A stretch of 64,000 nucleotides of DNA from Arenibaculum pallidiluteum (GCF_017355985.1 NZ_JAFIQU010000001.1:186001-250000); one strand, 5' to 3'. Positions 51,991 to 60,677 are shown, counted from the first letter of the stretch. Notes: generated from the letters alone by a model not told the origin. Numbers and translations: made by a program.

Positions 51991-53432
51991 TGCGCCTTCT
52001 CCGGCATATCGGCTGGCTGCACGCCTGCGACGACGCCGGCACGGTCCTCGATGACGCCTGGATCGCGGTCGAGGGGGCGCGCATCGTCGCCCTCGGCCGC
52101 GAGCCGTGCCCGATCCCCGCGGAGCGGGTCGCCGAGAGCCACGACCTATCGGGCTGCATCGTCGTGCCGGGCCTGATCAACCTGCACCACCATTTCTTCC
52201 AGACCCTGACCCGCGCCGTCCCGGCGACGGTGCGGGCCCGGCCGCTCGACTGGCTTTTCGGTATGTACCCGCTGTGGGCCGAGCTCGACGAGGAGGCCCA
52301 TCGCTGGGCCACGCTCGCCGCCGGGGCGGAGCTGCTGCTGACCGGCGCCACGACCAGCGTCGACCATTCCTATCTGCATCCCGGCGACGGCGACGCGCTT
52401 CTCGCCGCGCAGGCCGAGGCCGCGGCGGAGCTCGGGCTGCGGCTGCACGTGGTGCGCGGCTCCATGCCGACACTCGAAGGCGATTTGGCGAGACGCCTGC
52501 GCCCGCTCCTGGGCGATCGCATGGATCGGCTGCTGGACCCCGAGGACGAGATCGTCCCCCAGCTCGAGCGGGCGGCACGGCGCTGGCACGACGACGCCGA
52601 CGGGGCGATGCTGCGCATCGGCTTCGGCCCTACCGGGGTCACCTACGAGAAGCCCGCCCTGATGCGCGCGGTCGCCGACCGCGCGGCGGCCTTCGGCTGC
52701 GGCCTGCACACGCATCTGCACCCGAGGCCGGACGAGCGCGAGAAGGCGGAGCGCCTGCTCGGAACGGACCCGATCTCCTTCCTGGACGCCTCGGGCTGGC
52801 TGCGCCCGGGCACCTGGTTCGCCCATGGCAGCCAACTCCGTCCCGACGAGATCCGGCGCCTTGCCGAGGCGGGATGCGGGGTTGCCCACTGCCCGCGGAC
52901 GATCGTGCGCCTGGGCTTCCCCCTGACGCCGATCCCCGCCTTCCGCAAGGCCGGCCTCGCCGTCGGCGTCGGGGTGGACGGGGCCGCGAGCAACGATTCC
53001 GGATCCATGCTGGGCGACCTGCGCCTCGCATTGCTGCTGCACCGCGTGGGCACCGCGGCGGATGCGGATACGGAGAAGGACTGGATGCGTCCGGCCGACG
53101 CCCTCGCGATGGCGACACGCAACGCGGCCGCGATCCTGGGCCGCGACGACATCGGCCGCATCGAGCCCGGGAAGATGGCCGACATCGCGGCTTTCGACCT
53201 GACGGGCGTCGCCTATGCCGGCGCCGTGACGGATCCCCTCGGGGGGCTGCTCATGGCGGGTTCGGATGCCCGGGCCTCCTTCGTGATGTGCCATGGGTCG
53301 GTCCGCGTCGCCGGTGGTCGCCTGGTCGGAATGGACGAGCGGCGTGTCGCCGCGGGCACCAATGCCGCGGCGCGCCGAATGGTCGCCCAGGCAACGGCCC
53401 GCACGGGCCTGCGCTTCGCGGACGCCCAATGA
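51987..53432 (+). CDS. Amidohydrolase, 8-oxoguanine deaminase-like but lacking the HLAE glutamate
   Basis: A 481-residue metal-dependent hydrolase of the TRZ/ATZ group, closest in layout to 8-oxoguanine/guanine deaminases: LINLHHHFFQTLTRA (metal His 67-69), TGATTSVDHSYL, H243 in CGLHTHLHPRP, H280 in WFAHGSQL and D331 in VGVDGAASND. In this group the second motif reads HLAE; here it reads HLHP, so the usual catalytic glutamate is replaced by proline at residue 246. The chemistry may therefore differ or use a nearby acid (D249/E250). It is coupled to the binding-protein gene by ATGA. Confidence 0.72.
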   Translation: MMRLLRHIGWLHACDDAGTVLDDAWIAVEGARIVALGREPCPIPAERVAESHDLSGCIVVPGLINLHHHFFQTLTRAVPATVRARPLDWLFGMYPLWAELDEEAHRWATLAAGAELLLTGATTSVDHSYLHPGDGDALLAAQAEAAAELGLRLHVVRGSMPTLEGDLARRLRPLLGDRMDRLLDPEDEIVPQLERAARRWHDDADGAMLRIGFGPTGVTYEKPALMRAVADRAAAFGCGLHTHLHPRPDEREKAERLLGTDPISFLDASGWLRPGTWFAHGSQLRPDEIRRLAEAGCGVAHCPRTIVRLGFPLTPIPAFRKAGLAVGVGVDGAASNDSGSMLGDLRLALLLHRVGTAADADTEKDWMRPADALAMATRNAAAILGRDDIGRIEPGKMADIAAFDLTGVAYAGAVTDPLGGLLMAGSDARASFVMCHGSVRVAGGRLVGMDERRVAAGTNAAARRMVAQATARTGLRFADAQ

Positions 53433-53489
53433 TACGGGCTGCTGTGCCCCGCGCCCTTGTGACCGGCGCAACCTGAACCGGAGGAAGGG

Positions 53490-54143
53490 ATGGACTTCGA
53501 TCTCTCGATCTTCTTGGCGTCCCTGCCGGCGCTTCTGGACGGCGCCGGCACGACGGCGAAGCTCGCCTTTGTCTCGATCGCACTGGGCCTGTGCGTCGGG
53601 ATCGCGGGCGGCCTTGCCCGGGTCTCGCCGCTGCGCCCGCTGAACTGGCTGGCAGCCGGCTACGTCACGATGATCCGCGGCGTTCCCATGCTGGTCACGC
53701 TGCTCTTCCTCTATTACGGCCTGCCCTCGGCCGGCATCCAGCTCAGCGCCTTCATGGTCGGCGTCCTCGCCCTAGCACTGACCAACGGCGCCTATGTCAC
53801 GGAGATCGTGCGCGCGGGCATCCAGTCCGTCGATCTCGGGCAGATGCGGGCGGCGCGATCGCTGGGCATGTCGTACCCGCAGGCGATGCGCCGGATCATC
53901 CTGCCCCAGGCGCTGCGCCGCGTCCTGCCACCGATCACCAACGAATCCATCACGCTGCTCAAGAACACGGCGCTGGTGTCGACCATCGCCCTAACCGACC
54001 TGCTCCGTGCCGGGCTCGAGGTCATGACCTGGCAGGCCAACACCTTCAGCCCCTTCGCCGGCGTTGCGCTCTTCTATCTGGTCATGACCCTGCCGCTGAT
54101 GGCCGTGACCCGGCGCCTGGAGCGCCGGTACCGCATCGCTTGA
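53490..54143 (+). CDS. Amino-acid-type ABC transporter permease
   Basis: A 217-residue inner-membrane permease of the HisM/GlnP type with about five helices. The EAA loop is in QMRAARSLGMSYPQAMRRIILPQALRR (positions about 118-144). GGAGGAAGG lies 4 bases before the ATG. Only one permease gene is present, so the channel is probably a homodimer. Confidence 0.9.
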   Translation: MDFDLSIFLASLPALLDGAGTTAKLAFVSIALGLCVGIAGGLARVSPLRPLNWLAAGYVTMIRGVPMLVTLLFLYYGLPSAGIQLSAFMVGVLALALTNGAYVTEIVRAGIQSVDLGQMRAARSLGMSYPQAMRRIILPQALRRVLPPITNESITLLKNTALVSTIALTDLLRAGLEVMTWQANTFSPFAGVALFYLVMTLPLMAVTRRLERRYRIA

Positions 54144-54169
54144 GGCATCCCGGGCGGGAAGGACGGACC

Positions 54170-55552
54170 ATGGCGGCAGGCAGCCAGAGAACCGCGCTCG
54201 TCGGCGTCGCATGCGCCGTGCCGCTGGACGGCGGTCCGGCCATGCGCACGGATGTGGATATCCTCGTAGAGGGCGGGTGCATCACCGGGATCGGGACCGG
54301 CATCGCGGCAGGATGGCATGCCGACATACGGATCGATGGGGCGCGGCGTCTGGCCATGCCTGGTCTGGTCAACGCGCACACGCATTCCCCCGAGAACCTG
54401 GTCCGCGGGATCGGCGACGGGCTGCCGCTCGATCGATGGCTCGCCCGGGTCTGGCGGCGTCTGGACGCGCTGACGCCGGAGCAGATCCGGGTCGCCGTCC
54501 TGCTGGGTGCGGCCGAGATGCTCCGCGGCGGCTGCACGGCCGTCCTGGATCACTTCCGGCAGACCCCGGTCCGGGCTGAAGGTGTGGAAGCGGCGGTCGC
54601 CGCCTATGAGGAGATCGGCCTTCGGGCGGTCGTCGCCGTAATGGTCCGGGACGCGCTCGACGGTGATGGCCGGCTGGTGGGGGCGCCCTGGGCTGCGCCG
54701 GTTCCGGCGGCGACCATTCTCGACCTCTGCGCCGCCGCCGCCCGGAACCGTGCCTCGACCGGGACCCTGGTGCGCGTGGGCGTGGCGCCGTCGGGCCCGC
54801 TGCGCGCGACCGACGACCTCCTGGCGGGGGCGGCCGCGCTGGGCCGTCGCCTCGGCGTGCCGCTGCACATCCACGTCGACGAGACGGAGGCCGAGGCGCG
54901 GGAGGCACGCGAGAGGTCCGGGCGCTCGGCAATTTCCCGCCTGCACGAGCTGGGCTTCCTAAGTCCCGGAACCTCGCTGGCCCATTGCGTGTGGGTCGGG
55001 CCGGAGGACGTCGCGTGCATCGCCGCGGCCGGGTCCGTCGTCGTTCACAACCCCGTCAGCAACCTGCGCCTGGGTGCCGGCGTGATGCCGCTAACCGCCA
55101 TGCGAAAGGCGGGCGCACGGGTCGCCGTCGGCACCGACGGCGCCGCCAGCAACGACGCGCAGTCCGTCCTCGAGGCCGCGAAGCTGGCGGCTTTCCTGCC
55201 GCGCATCGACGAGCCCGACGCGCACGCCTGGCCGTCCTGTGCGGAGATCGCCGCGATGGCGATCGCGGGCGGCGCTCACGCGATGGGGCTGGAACCCGGC
55301 CGCCTGCAGCCTGGGGCGCGGGCCGACGTCGCGCTTTTCGACCTCGACGATCCCGTGCTCGCGCCGCTGAACCGTCCGCTGGAGCAGCTGGTGCTGGGCG
55401 GCGCCTCCGTCCGCGCTTCGACGGTGCTGGTGGACGGACGCGTCGTCCTGCGGGACGGCCGGTTGACGCGGGTCGACGAAGGGCGCCTTTACGCCGAAGC
55501 CCGGTCGCTCGGCATGGAGGATGCCCTCGCCGCCACCGGAGGCGCCGCGTGA
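54170..55552 (+). CDS. Amidohydrolase 2 (TRZ/ATZ/cytosine-deaminase family)
   Basis: A 460-residue metal-dependent hydrolase. It keeps the complete catalytic set: H70-T-H72 in GLVNAHTHSP, H233/H235 and E238 in LHIHVDETEAE, a His in LAHCVWVGPED and an Asp in GTDGAASNDAQ. Substrates of this group are chlorinated or amino-substituted ring compounds and guanine-like bases. GGGAAGG lies upstream of the ATG. It is the intact counterpart of the variant at 51987. The substrate is unknown. Confidence 0.82.
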   Translation: MAAGSQRTALVGVACAVPLDGGPAMRTDVDILVEGGCITGIGTGIAAGWHADIRIDGARRLAMPGLVNAHTHSPENLVRGIGDGLPLDRWLARVWRRLDALTPEQIRVAVLLGAAEMLRGGCTAVLDHFRQTPVRAEGVEAAVAAYEEIGLRAVVAVMVRDALDGDGRLVGAPWAAPVPAATILDLCAAAARNRASTGTLVRVGVAPSGPLRATDDLLAGAAALGRRLGVPLHIHVDETEAEAREARERSGRSAISRLHELGFLSPGTSLAHCVWVGPEDVACIAAAGSVVVHNPVSNLRLGAGVMPLTAMRKAGARVAVGTDGAASNDAQSVLEAAKLAAFLPRIDEPDAHAWPSCAEIAAMAIAGGAHAMGLEPGRLQPGARADVALFDLDDPVLAPLNRPLEQLVLGGASVRASTVLVDGRVVLRDGRLTRVDEGRLYAEARSLGMEDALAATGGAA

Positions 55553-56481
55553 GCACCGCGACGCCGCCCGAGATCCCCGCCAGCCTGTGGGCGGAGATGG
55601 ATGCGCTGGCGCCACGCTGGGCCGCCGACATCCCCGGCCACAACCGGCTGGTCACCGAACGCTTCGGCGCGATCCTGGCGCGCGCGCCGAAATGCGCTGC
55701 GGTCCACCGCGACATCGCCTATGGGCCGCACCCGCGGCAGAGCTTCGACCTCTTCCTGCCGGACGGCGGTGCCGCCGGGCGGCCCGTTCTCGTCTTCGTC
55801 CATGGCGGCGGCTTCACCGAAGGCGAGCGCAACAGGACGCCGGAGGTCCATAGCAACGTCCTGCACTGTTTCGCGCGCTTTGGGATCGTCGGCGCAAATC
55901 TCGGATACCGGCTGGCTCCGGAGGCCCGCTTTCCCGACGCCAGCCTCGACATCGCCCGCGGGCTCGACCGCATCCGGGAGGTCACGCGCGGTCTCGGCGC
56001 GGATCTGGCGCGTCTCTACCTGATGGGCCATTCCGCCGGGGCGGCCCACGCCGCAAGCTACGCCTACGACCGGCGCTGGCATCCGGCCGAAGGGCCGGGG
56101 ATCGCTGGCCTGATCGTAGTGAGCGGCAGGGTCCGGGCCGACAACGGCCCCCGGAACCCGAACGCGCGGCGCGTGGAAGCGTACTACGGCACGGATCCCG
56201 CGCTGTTCGACGGCGCCTCGGCGGTTTCCCATGTCGGGCCCGGCAGCGTTCCGACCTTCGTCGCCTTCGCGGAATACGAGAACCCGCTGATCGACGCGCA
56301 CTGCCTCGAGCTCGCACACCGCATCGCCGTCGAGAAGGGGCGCGCGCCGGAGCTTCTCCGGCTCAGGCGGCATAATCACGCCTCGATCATCGCCCATCTG
56401 AACACGGCCGACGACGTCCTGGCTGCCGCCATAAGGACGTTCATGGCGGCCACGGAACCTTCGACCAGCGCCGTCAGGTGA
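55549..56481 (+). CDS. Alpha/beta hydrolase, formamidase/esterase-like
   Basis: A 310-residue serine hydrolase. The oxyanion-hole motif is HGGGF (about 85-89), the nucleophile is S162 in LMGHSAGAAHA, and a C-terminal His lies in RRHNHASII. The layout resembles kynurenine formamidase-like and BD-FAE enzymes. The GTG start overlaps the previous TGA (GTGA), so it is coupled to the second amidohydrolase. It probably cleaves an amide or ester late in the pathway. Confidence 0.78.
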   Translation: MSTATPPEIPASLWAEMDALAPRWAADIPGHNRLVTERFGAILARAPKCAAVHRDIAYGPHPRQSFDLFLPDGGAAGRPVLVFVHGGGFTEGERNRTPEVHSNVLHCFARFGIVGANLGYRLAPEARFPDASLDIARGLDRIREVTRGLGADLARLYLMGHSAGAAHAASYAYDRRWHPAEGPGIAGLIVVSGRVRADNGPRNPNARRVEAYYGTDPALFDGASAVSHVGPGSVPTFVAFAEYENPLIDAHCLELAHRIAVEKGRAPELLRLRRHNHASIIAHLNTADDVLAAAIRTFMAATEPSTSAVR

Positions 56482-56533
56482 ACCGGCGGCGGCCTGCGCC
56501 GCCGATGGCCTCCGGCATGTCGCCGGCCCTCCC

Positions 56534-56553
56534 CGCCTGTCACCGGACAGGCG
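56534..56553. terminator. Hairpin at the convergent end of the unit
   Basis: CGCCTGTC and GACAGGCG form an 8-bp stem around ACCG. A second GC hairpin (CGGCGGC/GCCGCCG) lies at 56484-56504. Neither has a T tract. Confidence 0.45.
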
Positions 56554-56586
56554 CCTGAAGGTCCATGCCTTACGGAAAGGCGGGGA

Positions 56587-57144
56587 TCAGCGCTGCTCGG
56601 TACGCCACTGCTGGCCGAACCCGTTCGCGAGCTCCTGCAGCGCCGAGGCGACCGCCTCGGGATGGCGGTCTATGGCCGAGCTGACCAGGATGCCGCGCTC
56701 CCAGTGCAGGATCTGGGCATTCCTGAACAGGCCGGTCGAGGGAAGCGTGACGGGCTGCGCCGACTGGGCGCGCAGGGCGACCCACGAGATGCACATGTAC
56801 CGGCCCTCGCGCAGCGTCGCGACGGTCGGGATCAGGTAGAGCCCCGGCGTCGCGACCGTGAAGGGGGCCGCGACGGCGAGCCGCTCGGTCCGGAGTCCGC
56901 TGCCGACGACGGGGCCGACCACGGCGTTGGTCACCAGCTCCTCGGTGACGCCGCATTCCCGGTTCGCCGGGTTGCTTCCCATCTCCGGCGGCATCACCAC
57001 GGCGAGGTTGATGCCCTCCAGAAGGCGGTCGGGCCGTTCAGAGCCGGCCTGGGCAAGCGCGCCCCCCGGAGCGGCCTGCGCAAGCAGCGCCAGCGAAGCG
57101 GCCGCGGCAACGCGCCGGGCATGACGCGCAAGACCGGTGAGCAT
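56587..57144 (-). CDS. Secreted protein of unknown function
   Basis: A 185-residue protein with a signal peptide (to about residue 32, ending GGALAQA). The mature part has VVMPPEMGSNPANRECGVTE, LRTERLAVAAPFTVATPGLY and RYMCISWVALRAQSAQPVTL. The two cysteines may form a disulfide. AAGGAGGGGGAG lies upstream of the ATG. No family is recognised. Confidence 0.6.
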   Translation of the reverse strand: MLTGLARHARRVAAAASLALLAQAAPGGALAQAGSERPDRLLEGINLAVVMPPEMGSNPANRECGVTEELVTNAVVGPVVGSGLRTERLAVAAPFTVATPGLYLIPTVATLREGRYMCISWVALRAQSAQPVTLPSTGLFRNAQILHWERGILVSSAIDRHPEAVASALQELANGFGQQWRTEQR

Positions 57145-57219
57145 GGCTCCCCCTCCTTCAGTCCCGGGAAGAAACGCGCAAGGACCAGAGATGTCACAGG
57201 GCTGCGGCAGAGAACCCGG

Positions 57220-57639
57220 TCATTCGTCGCGATGGGTCCGCTCCAGCCGCTCGTGGCGCTCCTGCGCCTCGAGGCTGAGAGTCGCGATGGGCCGGGCCTC
57301 GAGCCGGCGCACACCGATCGGCTCTCCCGTCTCCTCGCAGTAGCCGTAGCTGCCGTCCTCAATCCGGCCGAGGGCGGCGTCGATCTTGGAGATCAACTTG
57401 CGCTCCCGGTCGCGGGTCCTGAGCTCCAGCGACCGGTCGGTCTCCGCTGAGGCGCGATCGGCGATGTCGGCTTCCTGCATGCCGCCCTGCTGGAGGTCCT
57501 GGAGCGTCTCCTCGGACTCGCGCACGAGCTCGGCCCGCCAGCTCAGCAGCTTCTGGCGAAAGTACTCCAGCATCGTCGGGTTCATGAACGACTCGTCTTC
57601 CGACGGTCGGTAGTCGGGCGGCAAAAACGGGGATGACAT
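57220..57639 (-). CDS. dksA: RNA polymerase-binding regulator DksA
   Basis: A 139-residue DksA: a coiled coil (MLEYFRQKLLSWRAELVRES to DRASAETDRSLELRTRDRER) followed by the C-terminal globular part GSYGYCEETGEPIGVRRLEA. Only one of the four zinc-finger cysteines is present, as in other alphaproteobacterial DksA proteins. It works with ppGpp in stringent control. The ATG at 57639 has GGAG 9 bases upstream. Confidence 0.92.
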   Translation of the reverse strand: MSSPFLPPDYRPSEDESFMNPTMLEYFRQKLLSWRAELVRESEETLQDLQQGGMQEADIADRASAETDRSLELRTRDRERKLISKIDAALGRIEDGSYGYCEETGEPIGVRRLEARPIATLSLEAQERHERLERTHRDE

Positions 57640-57783
57640 CCAGCACTCCACGCCAAGCGCGGTGAAATTCGGCGCGGAGTATATGGACGGCGTCGCACTC
57701 TCGCAAGCGCGGGGAGAATTCGAAAGGAGATCCACAAACCCTTGGAAATCCGGGAGAATCGGCATCCCGTCGCGGTCGTGGCG

Positions 57784-58224
57784 TCAGCGGCCGGCCTCGA
57801 GCTTGGCCAGTTCCACCTGGGCCCGCAGGTCGATCTCGTCGAGAACCGCCGCGAGCTTAGGATCGTCGATCTGGTCGCGCTGGGTCTGCACCAGCCGCTG
57901 CATCTCGTGGAGCGTAGCGGCCGGCAGCGAGCCCGTCAGCAACCCGGCCCGGATCTCGTCGAGCTTGTCCAGAAGGGCCTCGGCACGCGCCCTGGCCCGC
58001 GCCTTGCCGCGTGACGGGCCAGAGGTCGAATCCTCGACCTCCTGGGCCGCCAGCAGGGCCCCGACACCGCCCACGGCCGGCGCGGCGCCGGCCGAGCCGG
58101 CCTCCTGCGCCTCGTCGGAACCGTGCAGCGCCCGGGCGAAGGTGCCCGCGAGCGTGCCGTCGGCACGCCCTGCGCGCTTCGCGCCGGCGGGGCCGCGGGT
58201 CGACCCGGGTCCTTCGATCTTCAT
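57784..58224 (-). CDS. fliX: Flagellar assembly regulator FliX
   Basis: A 146-residue FliX. The C-terminal half has the conserved ALLDKLDEIRAGLLTGSLPA and LVQTQRDQIDDPKLAAVLDE to IDLRAQVELAKLEAG. FliX couples early basal-body assembly to the sigma-54 activator FlbD. It is divergent from flgI as in Caulobacter. The gap holds the CtrA site at 58284. Confidence 0.9.
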   Translation of the reverse strand: MKIEGPGSTRGPAGAKRAGRADGTLAGTFARALHGSDEAQEAGSAGAAPAVGGVGALLAAQEVEDSTSGPSRGKARARARAEALLDKLDEIRAGLLTGSLPAATLHEMQRLVQTQRDQIDDPKLAAVLDEIDLRAQVELAKLEAGR

Positions 58225-58283
58225 GGGTTCGGCCTCGGCATGACTGGATCCTGTAGCGAAGGGCCTAATCTCTCCGGACCAGC

Positions 58284-58298
58284 TTAAGAGACACTTAA
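58284..58298. promoter_or_regulatory. Perfect CtrA binding site
   Basis: TTAA-GAGACAC-TTAA matches the CtrA consensus TTAA-N7-TTAA exactly. It is part of an 8-bp inverted repeat AGCTTAAG/CTTAAGCT (58281-58301). It lies 60 bases before fliX and 200 before flgI. Confidence 0.6.
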
Positions 58299-58448
58299 GC
58301 TTGCGTCGAGCGCCGGCGGCACCGCCCATGCGACGGTATCCCTTGCCCGGCAAAAACTGCCACCCCGGCGCATCACGGACCGGTCGTTCCGGCCTCCCCG
58401 CCCGCTCCGGCCCTGCGCCAGCCTCGCGCCGCCGCGGCCTGCAAGGAC

Positions 58449-58463
58449 TGGCACGCGCTTCGC
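58449..58463 (+). promoter_or_regulatory. Sigma-54 promoter of the flgI operon
   Basis: TGGCACGCGCTTCGC has an exact -24 half and the -12 GC at correct spacing, 35 bases before the flgI ATG. Confidence 0.7.
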
Positions 58464-58497
58464 ATGTGGAGCAGCGCCGTCACCGAAGAGATATGCC

Positions 58498-59622
58498 ATG
58501 ACCAGCCGCAGCTTCCCCCTGCTCCGCATGATCGCGCTGGCGCTCGCGCTGACCGCCGTCGCGACGCCGGCCTGTGCGGCATCGCGCATCAAGGACATCG
58601 TGGATATCGAGGGCGTGCGCGACAACATGCTGATCGGCTACGGGCTTGTGGTCGGCCTGAACGGCACCGGCGACACGCTGAACAACTCGCCCTTCACCCA
58701 GCAGAGCCTGGTCGGCATGCTCGAGCGCCTGGGCGTCAATACCCGCGGCCAGAACATGCGGACGAAGAACGTCGCGGCCGTGATGGTGACGGCGACGCTG
58801 CCCGCCTTCGCGGCCCAGGGCACACGGGTGGACGTCAGCGTCTCGGCGCTCGGCGACGCCAAGAGCCTGCTGGGTGGCCAGCTGCTCGTGACGCCGCTGC
58901 TGGGCGCTGACGGCGAGGTCTATGCGGTGGCGCAGGGCTCCCTGGCGGTCGCGGGCTTCGAGGCCCGCGGCCAGGGCGCATCGATCACCCGGGGCGTTCC
59001 CACCAGCGGCCGCATCGCCAGCGGCGCCATCATCGAGCGCGAGGTCGAGTTCGCGCTCGCCGAGCTGCCCGTCCTGCGCCTCTCCCTGAGGAATCCCGAC
59101 TTCACCACGGCACAGCGCATCGCCACCGCCGTCAATGCCGTGCTCGGCGCGGGCGCCGCCCAGGCCACCGACCCCTCGGCCGTGCTGGTGACGATCCCCG
59201 AACGCCGGCGCGGCGACATCGTCGGTCTGATGACGGACATCGAACAGCTCCGGGTGAACCCGGACCAGGTGGCGCGGGTCGTCATCGACGAGGCCTCGGG
59301 CGTGATCGTGATGGGCGAGAACGTGCGCATCAACACCGTGGCGATCGCCCAGGGCAACCTGACGATCCGCGTCACCGAGACGCCGCAGGTCTCGCAGCCC
59401 GGGGCGTTCAGCCAGGGCGGGCAGACTGCGGTGGTGCCGCGCACCGACATCCAGGTCGACGAGCAGTCCAACAACAGGCTCGCCGTGATGAGCGCCGGCG
59501 TCAGCCTGCAGGAGCTCGTCGAGAGCCTGAACGCCCTCGGCGTCGGCCCGCGCGACATGATCACCATCCTGCAGTCCATCAAGGCCGCAGGCGCGCTCCA
59601 GGCAGAGATCGAGGTGATGTGA
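58498..59622 (+). CDS. flgI: Flagellar P-ring protein FlgI
   Basis: A 374-residue P-ring protein with a signal peptide (to about 24), then SRIKDIVDIEGVRDNMLIGY, GLVVGLNGTGDTLNN and VDVSVSALGDAKSLLGGQLL. It ends in the conserved SLQELVESLNALGVGPRDMI. It shares overlapping codons with the next gene. Confidence 0.97.
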   Translation: MTSRSFPLLRMIALALALTAVATPACAASRIKDIVDIEGVRDNMLIGYGLVVGLNGTGDTLNNSPFTQQSLVGMLERLGVNTRGQNMRTKNVAAVMVTATLPAFAAQGTRVDVSVSALGDAKSLLGGQLLVTPLLGADGEVYAVAQGSLAVAGFEARGQGASITRGVPTSGRIASGAIIEREVEFALAELPVLRLSLRNPDFTTAQRIATAVNAVLGAGAAQATDPSAVLVTIPERRRGDIVGLMTDIEQLRVNPDQVARVVIDEASGVIVMGENVRINTVAIAQGNLTIRVTETPQVSQPGAFSQGGQTAVVPRTDIQVDEQSNNRLAVMSAGVSLQELVESLNALGVGPRDMITILQSIKAAGALQAEIEVM

Positions 59623-59948
59623 TGGCCGCGATCCAGATCGCCGCCCCCAGCCTCGCGACGCTGACGCCGCAGGGCCTGCAGTCCCGGGCCGCCGCCGCCG
59701 GCGTGTCGGCCGAGACCTGGCGCGCCACGCGCAAGGTCGCCGAGGACTTCGAGGCGCAGTTCCTCTCCCAGATGATGGGACACATGTTCGCGGGGATCGA
59801 GACAGACGGCCCCTTCGGCGGCGGCCACGCCGAGGAGACCTTCCGGTCCCTGCTCGTGGACGAATACGGGAAGGCCGCGGCCCGTGGCGGCACAACCGGG
59901 ATCGCCGATGCCGTGCAACGCCAACTTCTGAGAATGCAGGAGGCCTGA
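59622..59948 (+). CDS. flgJ: FlgJ-like rod-binding protein
   Basis: A 108-residue protein equal to the rod-binding domain of FlgJ, without the muramidase domain. The core is KVAEDFEAQFLSQMMGHMFA and FRSLLVDEYGKAAARGGTTG. A GTG at 59619 overlapping the flgI stop is an alternative start. It is 1 base from the next gene. Confidence 0.85.
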   Translation: MAAIQIAAPSLATLTPQGLQSRAAAAGVSAETWRATRKVAEDFEAQFLSQMMGHMFAGIETDGPFGGGHAEETFRSLLVDEYGKAAARGGTTGIADAVQRQLLRMQEA

Positions 59949-59949
59949 G

Positions 59950-60420
59950 ATGAACGCCACTTTCGACATGGACCGCGCCGTGACCGTCGCGCAGGAGACG
60001 ATGGAGCAGCTCGCCGAGGTGATGCATGCCGAGACCCTGGCGCTGCACGAGCGCCGCCTGGAGGCAGTCGGGCAGATCATCGGGCGCAAGGAGCAGCTGA
60101 CCCGCGACCTCGAGGTCCTTCTTTCGGGGATTCGGCGCGACAAGGCGCGCTTCGCCGAGTATGCCGCGAGGAACTCCGCCCAGAAGGAGCTGCTGCGCCA
60201 GCGCTGGGACGCGCTGTCGCAGGTCGCGCAGGAGAATGCCGAGGCCGTGCGCCGCGGCCGCGAGACCACGCAGGTGGCCGTCGACGTGATCGTCGAGGCC
60301 GCCCGCAAGGCCCAGCAGCAGATGCAGGGCGGCTACGGCAAGGGCTATGGCCGCGGCGGTGCCCGGCCGGTCGCGACCGCGCCCACCGGCTTCTCGGTCG
60401 CGCTCGACCGCTCGCTTTGA
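59950..60420 (+). CDS. FlgN-like flagellar chaperone
   Basis: A 156-residue helical protein (ETMEQLAEVMHAETLALHER, AVGQIIGRKEQLTRDLEVLL, LLRQRWDALSQVAQENAEAV) that looks like the FlgN chaperone family for hook-filament junction proteins. It has a Gly/Tyr/Arg-rich C terminus. It follows the FlgJ-like gene by 1 base. The family call is from layout, so it is less certain. Confidence 0.65.
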   Translation: MNATFDMDRAVTVAQETMEQLAEVMHAETLALHERRLEAVGQIIGRKEQLTRDLEVLLSGIRRDKARFAEYAARNSAQKELLRQRWDALSQVAQENAEAVRRGRETTQVAVDVIVEAARKAQQQMQGGYGKGYGRGGARPVATAPTGFSVALDRSL

Positions 60421-60454
60421 AATGTCCGGGGCGGGGCAGTCCCCGCACCGTCCG

Positions 60455-60492
60455 AAGAAGCCACCCCGTCGCGGGGTGGCTTCTTTCGTTTC
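60455..60492 (+). terminator. Rho-independent terminator
   Basis: AGAAGCCACCCCG and its reverse complement form a 13-bp stem around TCG, extended by an A-T pair and followed by TTTCGTTTCC. Confidence 0.85.
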
Positions 60493-60625
60493 CGGGCCCG
60501 TGCCCGTCCGCGCCTGCGGGAACCGGGCAGAAACCACCGGGAAAATCTTGCCCGCGGCGCAAATGGCGCAGCGCCCCTTCCTGGAGACATCCAGGGATTC
60601 CGCGGGTTTCGCGAGCCACGGAAAC

Positions 60626-60640
60626 TGGCCCGCCGCTTGC
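60626..60640 (+). promoter_or_regulatory. Sigma-54 promoter of the fliK operon
   Basis: TGGCCCGCCGCTTGC has GG and GC at the correct spacing and an exact TTGC. It lies 37 bases before the fliK GTG. Confidence 0.7.
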
Positions 60641-60677
60641 TTATGGTTCAGCGAACCGCTTTTCGAGAGAGGGTGCC

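Noticed and set aside
58232-58246. Sigma-54 element for fliX
   Set aside because: GG and GC fit, but flanking bases do not and it lies only 8 bases before the start codon.
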